A stretch of DNA of 14,333 nucleotides from Desulfobacteraceae bacterium (GTDB lineage Bacteria; Desulfobacterota; Desulfobacteria; Desulfobacterales; Desulfosarcinaceae): the NCBI GenBank assembly GCA_027031325.1, contig JALVRI010000331.1:1-14333 (forward strand), in the 5' to 3' direction. Positions within the stretch are counted from its first letter, which is position 1, and every line of letters begins with the position of its first letter. Under the pieces are notes generated by a model that saw nothing but the letters and a program-made list of their open reading frames with translations, did not search any database and was not told where the DNA came from. Positions 14,257 to 14,333 of the stretch are shown here, piece after piece. The translations under genes and the position numbers were made by a program.

Positions 14257-14333
14257 AGACGTGGGTAAAGATTTTTTATCGGCTTCAACCAACGGACAGA
14301 GGCGGGACCCGATAGCGACGGTCGATCATGCTG

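Noticed and set aside
14285..14333. Minus-strand frame ending RYRVPPLSVG then TGA at the right edge, perhaps the C-terminus of a neighbouring gene
   Set aside because: Only about 16 codons are visible, too few to tell a gene end from chance.

Overview
The window looks like chromosome from a Gram-negative bacterium of the former Deltaproteobacteria (Desulfobacterota). The reasons are a moderately high GC content, Kdo/LPS genes, a ZraS/HydH-type kinase, a small PxxKW-type cysteine-rich protein, and a palindromic TGTTRAAAAAC-ended intergenic repeat of a kind I associate with sulfate reducers. Placement below phylum is not possible from this sequence. Most genes are ordinary housekeeping genes. 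I do not see a phage, CRISPR array, defence island or secondary-metabolite cluster.

Left block (1-5424, minus strand, read right to left): a 92-residue cysteine-rich protein with its own promoter and a terminator-like hairpin in its leader. Next comes a second promoter serving a fold-type I aminotransferase, which overlaps the start of a ClC chloride channel/antiporter with two CBS domains (TAATG junction). After a 111-bp gap comes a membrane sensor histidine kinase that runs off the left edge. The kinase has a Met/His-rich motif in its predicted periplasmic domain.

Middle block (5764-8112, plus strand): kdsD (D-arabinose-5-phosphate isomerase, first committed step to Kdo), then 45 bp later a plant/trypanosome-like 6-phosphofructokinase. 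Converging on them (8157-11542, minus strand) is an LpoA-like TPR plus periplasmic-binding-fold lipoprotein, whose stop overlaps the start of waaA (Kdo transferase) by 4 bp. A good sigma70 promoter lies upstream of the lipoprotein.

Right block (11543-14333): about 540 bp without a confident gene, holding that promoter, a possible tiny ORF and a striking 25-bp inverted repeat pair. Then come a small exported DUF4124 protein with a coiled coil and a class II fructose-bisphosphate aldolase, both on the plus strand. The aldolase stop codon runs straight into a 144-bp MITE-like palindromic repeat.

Functionally the window interleaves envelope building (KdsD makes Ara5P for Kdo, WaaA attaches Kdo to lipid A, the LpoA-like lipoprotein probably acts on peptidoglycan synthesis) with upper glycolysis (PFK and FBA are consecutive steps). 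The points most worth a second look are the attenuator-like leader of the cysteine-rich gene, the coupled aminotransferase-ClC pair, the channel-like residues in the ClC, the 149-bp inverted-repeat structure, and the repeat abutting the aldolase stop.
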